Shown: positions 12,330 through 23,631 of the stretch, piece by piece
Layout of the letters: the number at the start of each line of letters is the position of its first letter
How positions within the stretch are numbered: position 1 is the stretch's first letter
Assembly: GCA_030141605.1 (NCBI GenBank)
Contig: JAQGDQ010000891.1
Location: 1 to 64,000 of the forward strand
Direction of reading: 5' to 3'
Source: Tubiluchus corallicola
Lineage: Eukaryota > Priapulida > Priapulimorpha > Priapulimorphida > Tubiluchidae
DNA length: 64,000 nucleotides
Notes under the pieces: model-generated
What the model was told of the DNA's origin: nothing
What the model saw: only the letters and a program-made list of their open reading frames with translations
Database searches by the model: none
Translations under genes and position numbers: made by a program

Positions 12330-13185
12330 ACACGGGCATGCGAAGCCCTATTTTCACTGAACAACTGCAGAATTACATAACAAGGAGTTCTGGGCATGGG
12401 AAGCCATATTTTCACTAAATAACTGCATAACTACATAAGAGTTTTGGGCATGGGAAGCCCTATTTTCAGTAAACAACTGCATAACTACATAACAAGGGGT
12501 TCTGGGCATGGGAAGCCATATTTTCACTAAACAACTGCATAACTACATAAGAGTTTTGGACATGGGAAGCCCTATTTTCACTAAATAACTGCATAACTAC
12601 ATGACAAGGAGTTCTGGGCATGGGAAGCCATATTTTCACTAAACAACTGCATAACTACATAACAAGGAGTTCTGGGCATGGGAAGCCATATTTTCACTAA
12701 ACAACTGCAGAATTACATAAGAGTTTTGGGCATGGGAACCCATATTTTCACTAAACAAGTGCATAACTACATAACAAGGAGTTCTGGGCATGGGAAGCCA
12801 TATTTTCACTAAACAATTGCATAACTACATAAGAGTTTTGGACATGGGAAGCCCTATTTTCACTGAATAACTGCATAACTACATGACAAGGAGTTCTGGG
12901 CATGGGAAGCCATATTTTCACTAAACAATTGCATAACTACATAAGAGTTTTGGACATGGGAAGCCATATTTTCAGTAAACAACTGCATAACTACATAACA
13001 AGGAGTTCTGGGCATGGGAAGCCATATTTTCACTAAACAACTGCATAACTACATAACAAGGAGTTCTGGGCATGGGAAGCCATATTTTCAGTAAACAACT
13101 GCATAACTACATAACAAGGAGTTCTGGGCATGGGAAGCCATATTTTCACTAAACAACTGCATAACTACATAACAAGGAGCAATTA
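12330..13185. repeat. Composite 54/58-bp satellite, about 15 copies
   Basis: A common core GGCATGGGAAGCCATATTTT, then CACTAAACAACTGCATAAC, alternates between two linkers: a long form ACATAACAAGGAGTTCTG and a short form ACATAAGAGTTTTG. Long and short units are interspersed (for example 12500-12600, 12800-12960) and the last third is homogeneous for the long form. The array ends near 13180. Confidence 0.93.
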
Positions 13186-13398
13186 TGCAAAACATGGATG
13201 AGTACGTTCAGGATTCCATCGTGAAAAACACATTTTCGAAGTTTAGTTTTATTGACTAGTATGTTGATATATAGTTACTACTCTTTAAGTACTTGTTATT
13301 GAAAGTGAAAAGGCAGCCATAGAGTTTTTTAATATGAATATATAAACAAGTGAAGTAAACTTGCTTGAAGTGTTACCGAGAAAAAGGTAAACAAAATT

Positions 13399-14073
13399 GT
13401 CGAAGACGCGACATTGTTGAAGACGCGACATTGTTGAAGACGCGACATTGTCGAAGACGCGACATTGTTGAAGACGCTACATTGTCGAAGACGTGACATT
13501 GTTGAAGACGCGACATTGTCGAAGACGTGACATTGTTGAAGACGCGACATTGTCGAAGACGCTACATTGTCGAAGACGCGACATTGTCGAAGACGCTACA
13601 TTGTCGAAGACGCGACATTGTCGAAGACGCGACATTGTCGAAGACGCGACATTGTCGAAGACGCGACATTGTCGAAGACGCGACATTGTCGAAGACGCGA
13701 CATTGTCGAAGACGCGACATTGTCGAAGACGAGACATTGTCGAAGACGCGACATTGTCGAAGACGCGACATTGTCGAAGACGCGACATTGTCGAAGACGC
13801 GACATTGTCGAAGACGCGACATTGTCGAAGACGCGACATTGTCGAAGACGCGACATTGTCGAAGACGCGACATTGTCGAAGACGCGACATTGTCGAAGAC
13901 GCGACATTGTCGAAGACGCTACATTGTCGAAGACGCGACATTGTCGAAGACGCGACATTGTCGAAGACGCGACATTGTCGAAGACGCGACATTGTCGAAG
14001 ACGAGACATTGTCGAAGACGCGACATTGTCGAAGACGCGACATTGTTGAAGACACAACATTGTTGAAGACGTG
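13399..14073. repeat. 17-bp CpG-rich minisatellite, about 40 copies
   Basis: The unit is GAAGACGCGACATTGTC. The centre of the array is almost perfect. Variants concentrate at both edges (gttgaagac, gctac, gtgac, cacaac), the classic pattern of homogenisation by unequal exchange. Across the unit junction, CGACATTGTCG is an imperfect palindrome with 5-bp arms, so every unit can form a small hairpin. Each unit carries three CpG dinucleotides, which is striking in this AT-rich context. Frames of 100-210 codons on both strands are artefacts of the array. Confidence 0.95.
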
Positions 14074-14329
14074 TGTCAAAGCGACATTTAATAGAGGGTT
14101 AATAATTTCCGAGACGTACCAGGTTTAATACAGTTTACAGTAGAATACAATAGTAATGTTTTATAAGTGCCAGTTTCAATAACCCAATAACATTTATTCG
14201 AGATCACGTTTCTGATGCACTTCTTGCATAATCGTTTGACCACCGTCCGAAAAAAAATTACCAAGAAAATAAAAAACTGAAGCGCGTACGTAACTCTTTG
14301 TTTCAGGACAAGTCTGTATAAATAACATA

Positions 14330-14334
14330 ACAAC

Positions 14335-14368
<34 letters not shown>

Positions 14369-14406
14369 ACAATAACAACAACAATAACAACAACAACAAC
14401 GACAAC
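14330..14406. repeat. (AAC)n microsatellite
   Basis: About 25 AAC triplets with AAT and GAC interruptions. Confidence 0.92.
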
Positions 14407-14409
14407 AAG

Positions 14410-14990
14410 CTTACACAAAAATTAGGTAACTCTAAGTTAGTTAGTAACATTCAAAATAGTAAGTAATATTTGCAAATGTGTCAACTCATTGTGCATAATG
14501 TTCGAAATAAATATACAATCATTATATTCGTAATATATTAAACACTAGTATATTCGTATTATTCAGAACACTTGTTCTTCTGGAGAACATCAATTTGTAA
14601 ATCAGAACATCAAAATTACCTTTTTGGGGAGCGGGATGATTATGCGCATGCGCGAATTTTGTCCATAGTAGGTACTGTGTTTTTTAACGTTAATTGAGTA
14701 GTAATAAAATTAGACAAAATTTATTTTATATGTATATATTTGTTTCAGATAGTTGTCTTATGGAAGCAGACTTCCGAAGCGTCATGTTTAACAAATGTTG
14801 TTGAATTATTTCACTGTTATTGTGAAGTCTGGGTTGGAGATTTTTTAAAATTCAAATTCAAATTAAAATTTCAAATTCAACTTGTCATGTTTGTAAAAAC
14901 CCACTGGTTGTCATGGTTTCGAAAAACACGTTAGCAAAAAGTTTTAACGTGTAATCCAACTTTCAGACTATACCAAGGCAAAACTTTGTA
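14410..14990. other. No gene recognised
   Basis: AT-rich unique DNA. The 64-codon frame at 14740-14934 has no recognisable motif. Confidence 0.4.
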
Positions 14991-14998
14991 CATACTAT

Positions 14999-15613
14999 AA
15001 GTTTTACATGTCAAATGTAGACCTGCGTTAACTCAAATGTAGATTTAGGTAATTCAAATGTGTCTTGGTAACTCAAATGTAGATTTAGGTAATTCAAATG
15101 TGTCTTGGTAACTCAAATGTAGACTTAGGTAGTTCAAATGTGTCGTGGTAACTCAAATGTAGATTTAGGTAGTTTAAATGTGTCTTGGTAACTAAAATGT
15201 AGACTTAGGTAGTTCAAATGTGTTAACAATGGTTTTCAAGAAATCTTGAGCGTTTTTTGGTAAGTCAAATGTAGACACATGTCAAGTCAAATGTGGATAG
15301 GTGGTAAAGTTTAATGATGTTAAATTTAATTATATTATCGTCCATACAAATAGTTGCAAATTAATTAAATGTAACAAAAATTGATGCTGCCGATAGCACC
15401 ATGGCCATAAAATATAATTTTAATTTGGTTTTATCTTTTTGTAATTTGCACTTAAATGAGTTAATTACAGATTTATTCAAAGTACCGCATCTACATTTGA
15501 CTTACCTAAGTCACATTTGAGTTACCAAAACACATTTGAAATTCCTGTGTCTACATTTGACTTACCTAAGTCACATTTGAACTTTCCTGTGTCTACATTT
15601 GACCTGTAAAAGC
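14999..15613. mobile_element. Foldback-type element with iterated inverted ends
   Basis: The left end (TTTTACATGTCAAATGTAGAC) and right end (GTCTACATTTGACCTGTAAAA) are near-perfect inverted repeats about 600 bp apart. Inside the left end, a roughly 40-bp unit (ACTCAAATGTAGATTTAGGT, then AATTCAAATGTGTCTTGGTA) is tandemly repeated about four times at 15020-15230. The right side (15480-15600) carries the same motifs in inverse orientation (CTACATTTGACTTACCTAAG, CACATTTGAGTTACC). Long, internally repetitive inverted ends with a unique non-coding middle resemble foldback DNA transposons. A possible short TATA/TATAA duplication at the flanks is not decisive. Confidence 0.6.
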
Positions 15614-17195
15614 TATATAAGACAACAGATTTAGGTCAATTTTGTCAACGTAAATGAATAATTTCAGCGCAAAAGTGTTGCTCAGCACTGCTGCTAAACA
15701 GCTAATCAGGAACACATAAATGTTCAAGCAGCCTTGCCGCTTTCGCTGAATGTATTTACCTATTAGGCAGCTAGAACTCAATTACTGAATCCAAATTCGA
15801 AGCCTAAAGTGTGTGTAACGAGCCCGAGGAACACTGGCTTCATACAACCTTTACTCTGTCACATCCGTTGAGTAGATCTACTAACACCTAATCGATGGTA
15901 AAGTGTTGGACGAGAGTGAAAGAACTCCTATGAAGATCTAAGAATTCAAGGAGGCATTCGGACATCAACTTCAGATAGTACTTATCCGTCGTTTCAACAC
16001 GGGGCAGTTCCACGATGGGTGCCCGTTATAGAGGAACAGGGTGTCCCTGATTCCGGGAACAGTTTCTACCCACATTGACCTTTTGAAATACATGGCGACC
16101 AGGTGCGAATGTGATGACGTCGCGAGGTGGTTTTGCTTCTTACCGTCGCGCGCACCCTGTCCTAGAACAGCCACTCGAATCAATTGCGTTGAGAAGCGAG
16201 ATGGATTGATTTGCTTTATCTAAGAAGAAGTAACAACCACGCCAAGCGGAAAACCTGATAGACTGTGATGATATATAGTTGTAAAAGTAACATGCAAATA
16301 AAATGTCTGCCAACGAATCTTGGGGATTTACTGATAAGTTGTGAAAAGAAAAGTGCTGAACGAAACGTTTGAATAAATTCATGTCAATTTACGTCAAAAG
16401 ATTTTGAAATAAAATGTTTTTTCTGAATTCCTTGTTATATTTGTGCAAATATACAGTTTTATTCTAGTCGAAATACAACAAAATATCCCAGCCGTTGCCG
16501 CAAAAGTATCATTTGTGAGTCATCATCTCCGTCGTGAGTAATCCTAGTGTAATGATTGTCTTTCGTTTTTTGGTTCAAATTCAGGAGTCGTCCACAGACC
16601 AAATAGCTTCTAGTTGCATTCTTAGTTAAGTTTCCACGTTTTTAGGAATTTGTTTGGCGAATGTGTAGAATTTTGGCGAAACAAGTATAACAACAACAGC
16701 AATGACGACAACACCATCAACAGTTAAAAATTTATATTATCACGCAAATAAAAGAATTTGACACAAATTTTCACTATTTTGTAACTAAATTGCGAACGTA
16801 GGGTAATGAATGACGATATTTAGTTGGTCTAATTTCAATGAGTCAGTTTGATTTGTCTGTGAAGTAATGCATTCTTACAAGTATTGCACTTTAATATTAC
16901 ACTTTATTGCACAAGTATTGCTGTCGTGTTTTTGTCGTGGCAACAAAATATAAAATAATGACCAGACGCGCTTATACTGCTACCAACCATGTTGGTCAAG
17001 CTCTCCACATTCAGTTGTTAAACTCACTGCGCCATTTTGCTAGAACTTATCCAGGGAAATACATATTAGCAGATCATTCATAGTGACTACAGCCAATTAA
17101 AACTGCCTGTTAGCTTTTCAGAAAGAATGAATTCAAGCCACTTGCAAATTTGTAATGACCTCAAATTGTTTTGCAGAAGCGCGTCAAATTCAAAC
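15614..17195. other. No gene recognised
   Basis: Unique DNA, with a more GC-rich island at 15960-16160 that carries overlapping frames on both strands (minus 15971-16183, plus 16041-16223). I could not relate either to a known family. Confidence 0.4.
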
Positions 17196-17200
17196 AAGTG

Positions 17201-17253
17201 ACGACTGGTCAATGCTGACGACTGGTCAATGCTGACGACTGGTCAATGCTGAC
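17201..17253. repeat. 17-bp tandem repeat, 3 copies
   Basis: GACGACTGGTCAATGCT occurs three times in tandem. Confidence 0.9.
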
Positions 17254-17587
17254 GTGCATCAGGCAGAAACGAAAAACCAACTTAGTTGCCAAAATATAAA
17301 CGCTGGTTTGATTATCAGACAATTTTTCTTAAATTTTCTATGGATTATCTATTCTTGTGCCTCTACTAGCAGTAATCACCATAAATTTTTAACAGGCTAA
17401 GGAAAATGATAGATTTTTGCCCTCATCAAACAGAATGTTATAGGCTAATTAAGCAGTCAAAATGCACTGGGGATACGTAGGTCAGTAGTAAAGTATGTTG
17501 TTAGTAAGTGCATAAATTGATATATAGATTAAGTAGATAGCTTCTCATACATTAAAAGCAAGCAAGCAAAAACTTAAAGGAGAAAAC

Positions 17588-17775
17588 AAGTCACTTAGCA
17601 TGTTGTGTTTATTTTACTGTTATCACTTAAACTGTTTGTGGTGTGCTAAAGGAAAGGACAAGTCACTTAGCATGTTGGGTTTATTTCACTGTTGTCACTT
17701 AAACTGTTTGTGGTGTGCTAAAGGAAAGAACGAGTCACTCAGTATGTTGGGTTTATTTTACTCTTATCACTTAAA
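17588..17775. repeat. 72-bp tandem repeat, about 2.6 copies
   Basis: TCACTTAGCATGTTG recurs at 17591, 17663 and (diverged) 17735, exactly 72 bp apart. The unit includes CACTTAAACTGTTTGTGG and TGTGCTAAAGGAAAG. Because 72 is a multiple of three, an 82-codon frame with a repeated Cys-rich peptide is open here. It has no supporting gene context. Confidence 0.85.
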
Positions 17776-18239
17776 CTTAGAAAAATGTAACAAAGAAATT
17801 TGCAAAGAACTACCTACAAAGCATAAATTTAAAATATATTACCTCTGAATAGAAATTTCCAGTGTGCGGTAGTGACCGCCATTCACTTCAAAATCATGAC
17901 GTAACTGGGAGGTTTCCCGTAAGCGCGTGCTGTTTAAACTAATTCAAACTTCTGCAGCTTACCTAATGTTCATGCAAAAATACTATAAAATTAGCCAACT
18001 ATTTTTTTGTAAATATTTATCATACTTTTGGTGAAGTATGACAGTGTGTTACTTTTCTTCAGGACGAATGACGTCATTGGAGGAATAGGCATTGAAAAAG
18101 GGAGCGTCCAAGTATGAAGTGATCGCCACTCTAAAGTGATTTTAATGAAAGCTTTTCCTTTAATAAGGAAACCAGAAACTGTGATAACTCGGTAAAGAGG
18201 TTCACACTAGTTGCATCCATAAACAATTACCATTTGTAT

Positions 18240-18850
18240 ATATATATATATATAATAATCTTTATTTGCCATTAAAAACATTGATAATCACTGATAAAAA
18301 CTTTACAGAGATGATCAATCAGTGTTAGTTAATAAAAACTTACACTGCTGAAGGCAAATGCGTCAGTGCAATCTAAACTACTGTGCAGTAATGGAAAGTA
18401 ACGACGAATAAAATCAAACATATTTACAACCATATACAAAAAAATAAAAAATAAAAAATAAAAAAAACTATGATTTAATTAATATGGCCGTGGGTATATA
18501 AATTCTGGATTAGTGTGTATGTTGTCGTACTGGTGTGATGGCATTTCATATCTGGTTAATATTAGTGATTTTAATTTTGTTTTAAATGCTGATAGGGACT
18601 TGATTTGTTTAACCTGTAATGGTAGAGAATTCCAAAGTAGAATTGCTTGTTTGATTACAGAGTTCGTTCCGTAGTGGGTATTTGTCCTAATTTGTTTTAG
18701 ATTGCTTGTTCTGGAATTAACGATAGGATTTGGAAAAAAGGTAAATCTGTTATTCTGGAATGGTTTGCTGATGTTGTTAATGTATTTAAATATAAAAAGC
18801 AATCTGTGATTACTTGTGATTACTAAAGCTATTTCACATCTAAGCAACGT
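18240..18850 (-). mobile_element. LINE 3' fragment (CR1/L2-like), copy 1
   Basis: The minus-strand frame at 18479-18847 encodes a reverse-transcriptase C terminus: SRTSNLKQIRTNTHYGTNS, then IKQAILLWNSLPLQVKQIKS and FKTKLKSLILTRYE, ending IYPRPY and a stop. The pattern 'G..S...A..LWNSLP..IK...S...FK.KLK..L' is typical of CR1/L2-type LINEs. Downstream on the minus strand follows about 230 bp of 3' UTR and an (AT)n tail at 18238-18255. The 5' part, with the endonuclease and most of the reverse transcriptase, is missing. Closely related copies lie at 27300-27870 and, more diverged, at 26390-27090. Confidence 0.85.
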
Positions 18851-19500
18851 TTTACCGTGTTGTTTTACTTAATAAAAACCAAACACATTTCATCATGGCC
18901 GCCTACAATAAAAAAATCGTTCTCTTCCATCCGAAACGAAAGAATGAAAAAGAAATCAACGCAAACATTTTACCTCCTGTGATTACTACGTAAACGTCGG
19001 CGATCGTTACCAATGATTAGACGGCTTTGTCTTGCAATCTAATTGATACGTGCTTAGTCTATCTCAGACGTATCTTGAACTGACAAACAATTATGATTTC
19101 TTTCAGCTAATGGGCGTGTATTCAGAGCAACTTTTTACGATCTTACATTAAATTATTAATGCATTTAACTTTCCAGGGACCATTTACTAACATCAATTAC
19201 TTTAATGAAAATAATCAGTATTGAAATACGGAACACTTAGGATGAATTGTTAATGTTGTTTCCGCTCATATGCACAATAGCTATTGAAACAGTATTTTGT
19301 TCTTTTAATTACCGAGAGAGGTCGCGTTTCCAGTTTATACAGTTGCACCACGAGGCTCAGAGCGGTTCCTAGCTAGGGTACAGGGGGTATACTGTTAGGC
19401 CAGGACATGCGTATTCAGTAGACGATATGGAGTTACTGGAAAGGTTGAATTGACAACTTTAGGTTCCTTTTCCACAACCGGTGTTTATGTAACCTCTTTC
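18851..19500. other. No gene recognised
   Basis: Unique DNA without credible coding sequence. Confidence 0.4.
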
Positions 19501-19504
19501 GATG

Positions 19505-19505
19505 A

Positions 19506-19536
<31 letters not shown>

Positions 19537-19760
19537 GTGATGATAAGTCTTTATCAGGTTCTTTTTGCTAGCAAAAATTCCTGTACGAAGAGTGTACGAA
19601 TTCTACAATATTACGTGTTATGCATTCTGTAATTAGCTTTTTAATGGCGCGTCTAACATTATTTACAGTGATGTTAAACAAGAAGAGCGCTAAAATCAAG
19701 GTTATTAATGAAGCAAGTTTCCTGTCTAGTAACGTAAAGATGCAGTCCACAAGAAGTTAC
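19505..19760 (-). mobile_element. Retroposon 3' end with (ATC)n tail, uninterrupted copy
   Basis: Read on the minus strand, this is the same family as 2585-3511 without the nested insertion. It shows CATTAATAACCTTGATTTTA, TGTAAATAAT, GAATTCGTACACTC, GCAAAAAG and GATAAAGACTTATCATC, and ends in a short ATC tail at 19505-19545. Confidence 0.65.
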
Positions 19761-19836
19761 AACCAATAATCTTAAAAACTACACAAATTTAAACCCTATT
19801 TTACTCACATTTAGCAGCAAGATCTTAAAATAAAAC

Positions 19837-20102
19837 GGTCAATGAGAGAAATTGCTGCAAATAGTATGGCGAATGAAACCACCCGCTTACCAAGCAGGTT
19901 TGGTGCTGCTTAACTATTGTAGCGAAGCACACTATCATCACGGCTTAATCATTTAGCTATCTCGCCCAGGGTCAATGAGAGAAATTGCTGGAAATAGTAT
20001 GGCGAATGAAACCACCCGCTTACCAAGCAGGTTTGGTGCTGCTTAACTATTGTAGCGAAGCACACTATCATCACGGCTTAATCACGTAGCTATCTCGCCC
20101 AT
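19837..20102 (-). repeat. 133-bp tandem duplication, tRNA-like on the minus strand
   Basis: Two nearly identical 133-bp units start at 19837 and 19970. On the minus strand each contains GGCGAGATAGC, TAAATGATTAAGCCG and, about 65 nt later, GGTGGTTTCATTCGCC. The first part resembles a tRNA D-arm/A-box (TRGCNNARNNGGTTAAGNC). The end GGTTTCATTCGCC resembles a degenerate B-box, and GGCGA/TCGCC could close an acceptor stem. The distance is longer than in a normal tRNA and the B-box is poor, so a decayed tRNA-derived SINE head or chance are the alternatives. Confidence 0.5.
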
Positions 20103-20104
20103 GA

Positions 20105-20945
20105 TTCGTTCAACGTCTGCACGATTTCTACACATTCAGAACGTTTTCAAAATTCTCCATTGTGCTGGCACATCCGAAAATTTGTCGTCGCCAAACGCTG
20201 TCAATATTCATTCTCGAATTTCAGACAAGTTAAAAGATACGAAGAGTTTTTATTAGCAGACGAATGTCGTGATGCCGTTTTAGAAAGTCAAATGACGCGC
20301 GGAGAGAGGAGGCAATAATCATTAAAAATTAACGATTGAATTTTACTGCATGACAAAGTAAAAGCAAAATCAGTCGCTGAAGAAATGCATGATTTCATTT
20401 ATCAGTAGCGTTGAAAAACTGTTGCAATTTTACTGCCAGCATTGCAGAGTGACAAAATTACATTATCTAGCAGAACATGTAACAGCCGTAATAGCTTAGA
20501 GAAGTGAATACACTTTACAGGAAGGAAATAGAACATTTGGGGAGTGGAGTTACTAGAATCGTAAAGTGTAACACGATAAAGAAAACTGTGGCGATACATA
20601 AGGGTGTTTCCACGAAACGGCTTTTTTTCCCTAACTACAGAAGAACAATGTTGGAAGCCATGTTAATAGAACTCTGATGAAATCCATGGGGTCAAATTTT
20701 CTGATTCCTTGTTAGATATTTGAAGATGCAGAATGGTGTTCACAAATTGTGCATTTAAAGTCGTCTTGGGCGAACAAAATGAAGCCATACTTAATGGAAA
20801 ACCTTCGGTCGCCAAAAACTGCGAAGCCAATTGCAGTTAGGCCAAAAACGCTAACGCTTGAAGCGGCTTCGGAACAAGTTTTCGTATTCGTACGGAGACG
20901 GATAAGTACATTCGAAAGTATCACTGCAGGCAATAGAAACCATAT
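20105..20945. other. No gene recognised
   Basis: Unique DNA. The minus-strand frame at 20712-21071 runs into the foldback structure to its right and has no recognisable domain. Confidence 0.4.
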
Positions 20946-20949
20946 TGGA

Positions 20950-22190
20950 CAATCATGAATAGATAGTGCTGGCATATTTTTGAACGGCAAAAATCTCTGT
21001 GCTAACTGTTGCAGGTACAAATGTTTTGGTTCATTACCCCTTCTCAAGGTAGTATACGCATTGGAAGCCACAATATATTAGACTGTAGTTCAACAAGCTA
21101 GACTACCCCTTCTCAAGGTAGTATATGCATTGGAAGCCACAATATATTAGACTTTAGTTCAACAAGCTAGACTACTTTTTCTACTCTGACATTGTATAGG
21201 TGGAACTTGTTATGTACTCACGTCTCTGTTACATTTAAAATTTGACTTAGAATTATACTGTTATCTTTTACTGGCTTTTTCTCACAAAGTATACCACAAA
21301 TAGACCCTATATTCAAAGAATTTATATAGTGCCCATAGTATCTAACAAAGTTAGTGTAATGTATACGCTCAAACCAAAGTTGCGTTCCCATATCTACGTT
21401 AGTTTATTCTGCAAAAAATACAAATTTTCTGTAGTCTACAATTACTACCTTTACAAAACTACTGAAATAAAAGTGCTAGAAAATAAGTGCTACAGATTAC
21501 TACGTTACACTAAAAAGCTAAAATGCGTACATACATTGTTGGTTCAATATTGAGTCGAGATAAAGCCAGAATGTCAGTAAAAGGTAGCAGCATAATTACA
21601 AGTTAAATTTTAAATGTAACAGAGACGTGTGTTCAGCTATACAATGTCAGAGTAGAAAAAGTAGTCTAGCATGTTGAACTACAGTCTGTGGCTTCTAATG
21701 CATATACTACCTTGGGAAGGGGTAATGGCCCACAACATTTGTACCTGCAACATTATTGTTTTTTATCGTTCTATACTTCATTCAGTATTGGCACCTCATA
21801 TTACTAGTTGAAGTGCTTGGTAATCATTGTTTTATTACAATGCGTACGTGATTGTCTGCATAGCTAACACAATGGCGCCTTCAGACTAAGTAATTCGCCT
21901 CGCTAGCGAGTTCAAACAAGAGAACAAAACTTGTGAGTTACTCTCCGACAGTAAGCGCCAAAGTCACTCTCATGTTTATGTTTCCATATTTTCACTGCAA
22001 GAAGTGTCGAGAGTAACTCGGCGATGCGTTCACACTAGACTGTATATCAACTCACAACAACTGCTCTAAAGTATACCGCAAATAGACCCTATACAAAGAA
22101 CTCATATAGTGCCCATAGTATCTAACAAAGTTAGCACAGAGATTTTTGCTGTTCAAAAATATGCCAGCAATATCTATTCTTGCGGACAGT
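20950..22190. mobile_element. Nested inverted-repeat (foldback) structure
   Basis: Two sets of inverted arms are present. The outer arms at 20953-21007 and 22132-22190 share ATATTTTTGAAC, GCAAAAATCTCTGTGCTAAC and complements. The inner arms at about 21010-21265 and 21555-21755 share CTACTTTTTCTACTCTGACA, TTGTA, CGTCTCTGTTACATTTAAAA and complements. The left inner arm contains a 69-bp tandem duplication (21037 and 21106, CCCCTTCTCAAGGTAGTATA). The segment 21288-21357 is repeated directly at 22070-22137 (AATAGACCCTATA, GCCCATAGTATC, TAACAAAGTTAG). The whole sits inside a copy of the repeat at 21895-22240. No transposase is visible. Confidence 0.6.
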
Positions 22191-22240
22191 AACTCGTAAA
22201 CCGGTTCACATTTGCGAGTTTGCTGTCGGAGAGAGAGAAG
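21895..22240. repeat. Interspersed repeat related to 43405-44185, copy 2 (interrupted)
   Basis: Shared with the 43.4 kb copy are GAGAGTAACT, CGATGC, TTCACACTAGAC, ACTCTCCGACA and the closing TTTGCTGTCGGA. Here the 45-bp minisatellite present in the other copy is replaced by part of the foldback structure (about 22068-22190), so this copy shows a simpler or interrupted state. Confidence 0.5.
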
Positions 22241-22717
22241 TATTGGGACAGAACGATGCCAATTAAGTACCTCAGCGTTCCAAGAAATGGGAGAACAGAA
22301 TGTCCCAATAACAAAAGGGCAGACTATCACACTTTATAGTAATAGTATTTGCGCGCTCTCGATTAGTATATCACTGGTAAATGTAGCACGTATCTGATTC
22401 ATAAGGATGACAAGATTTAGTTTAATTAAGCTGACAGCTGCGTGATAATTTTCGTGTTACTTGAGCCGTTTATTAAAATGAACTAGCTCATTTCTCGAAT
22501 GACGGGAAATGGATGATGGTGTCGTTTACTGCATATAATAATAATTATAGCGGTCAATAATATAATTAGCAAGACAAAAGGTATTTAGACCTGCCAATGT
22601 TATTGGAACTGTAAACTGATCTACACGAAGAACCAAGCAGTGGCAAAAACGCAAGAAATTCTCTTATTAGTGTGAAAATAACGAATTCTAATGCAACAAG
22701 AATATTGTTCTTCCTAC

Positions 22718-23354
22718 CTTTTGTCAAATTGAAGTTGTCCAAGTTACTGGCGTGCTGTTTTAGTGTCCAAAACCACTCCGAGTCATTTCCCAGATAATCG
22801 TACTGTACAGACAAGTCTTTGACCATAATCATGGAGCTGTCGTTTCTTTCTCTGTGGGCATAAGGGCAGAAGAGGCGGTAATCTTTGTACACTCTGTAAT
22901 CGTGACAGTTTCCAGCCGCAAAGATTGCCTGATCCAGTTCCACCATGGTACGCACAAGAGAGTACAGCAGCTCCTCGGAATCGGTAACCTCCGGAGAATA
23001 CTTCCATACCCGCGTGAGAAAGTTGGCTCTATTGACGGCGACAAGTGCCTGATGTTTGAACCGCCCCACCCCGTACTGGTCAACCACCCCCTCTCCCAGG
23101 TTGACCTGAGTGCCTGCTGTACAGTTTTCGATATTGCGTTCGAGTTCTTCGACAATTTGCAGGAATTTTCCAACTAAATCGGCCGCGCTAGGTGTGGGAT
23201 GCGGAGTAGGGCCATCCTCACTACTTTCCAAACCGTCCGTCGCTGTTGTATTCAACGAACTTCCTTCGTCCGCTGAAGTTGTTTCACAATTTGCACTTTG
23301 CACTAACAAACAGCTGATTAAACTGATTGAAAAATAAACAAAAACTGGCTTCAT
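22718..23354 (-). CDS. GPR158/GPR179-like orphan receptor, first coding exon (partial gene)
   Basis: The exon starts at ATG 23352-23354 and ends at a donor, AAAG|GTAGGAAG (last exon base 22718). It encodes 211 codons plus two bases. Residues 1-23 are a signal peptide (hydrophobic VFVYFSISLISCLLVQSANC), chosen over the in-frame upstream Met at 23432, which would bury it. Next come a Ser/Thr/Pro-rich stretch and an extracellular domain with NxS/T sites. The segments LLYSLVRTMVELDQAIF, YKDYRLFCPYAH and YDYLGNDSEWFW resemble the Cache-type ectodomain of invertebrate GPR158/179 proteins, orphan class C receptors that in vertebrates sense glycine. Further exons, including the seven-helix domain, should lie at lower coordinates beyond a long intron; I did not find them. 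A full CRE lies 278 bp upstream. The family call rests on remembered motif patterns. Confidence 0.7.
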
Positions 23355-23631
23355 CGTGTTTGAAAAACTAGAATTTTCAGCTTCAATCAAACTACAAAAC
23401 ATATGCGTTACCCATTGCAAACTTTTCAACAATTTTAATCTTGAAAACGTGTTTTTTTATCCACGTATCGTCACAGTCGAAGCAACAAATTCACTTATTG
23501 TTTCTCATTATCATGTTTATTTGCTGCTCTGACATCCGCGCTGATCAGGCCTGGTTTACACCAGTCAGTCAGTCAGTCGAAGCTGTTGCTTCATCGCTAC
23601 CCGGTGGCCCCGTGAAGCCTTACAGCTCGTG

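Noticed and set aside
13399-14073. CRISPR-like array
   Set aside because: The units are contiguous without spacers, and the window is clearly eukaryotic. The same applies to the 25-, 36- and 45-bp arrays.
13477-14128. Frames of up to 211 codons that look like repeat proteins
   Set aside because: Entirely within the 17-bp satellite. Since 17 is not a multiple of three, each frame cycles through the same peptide.
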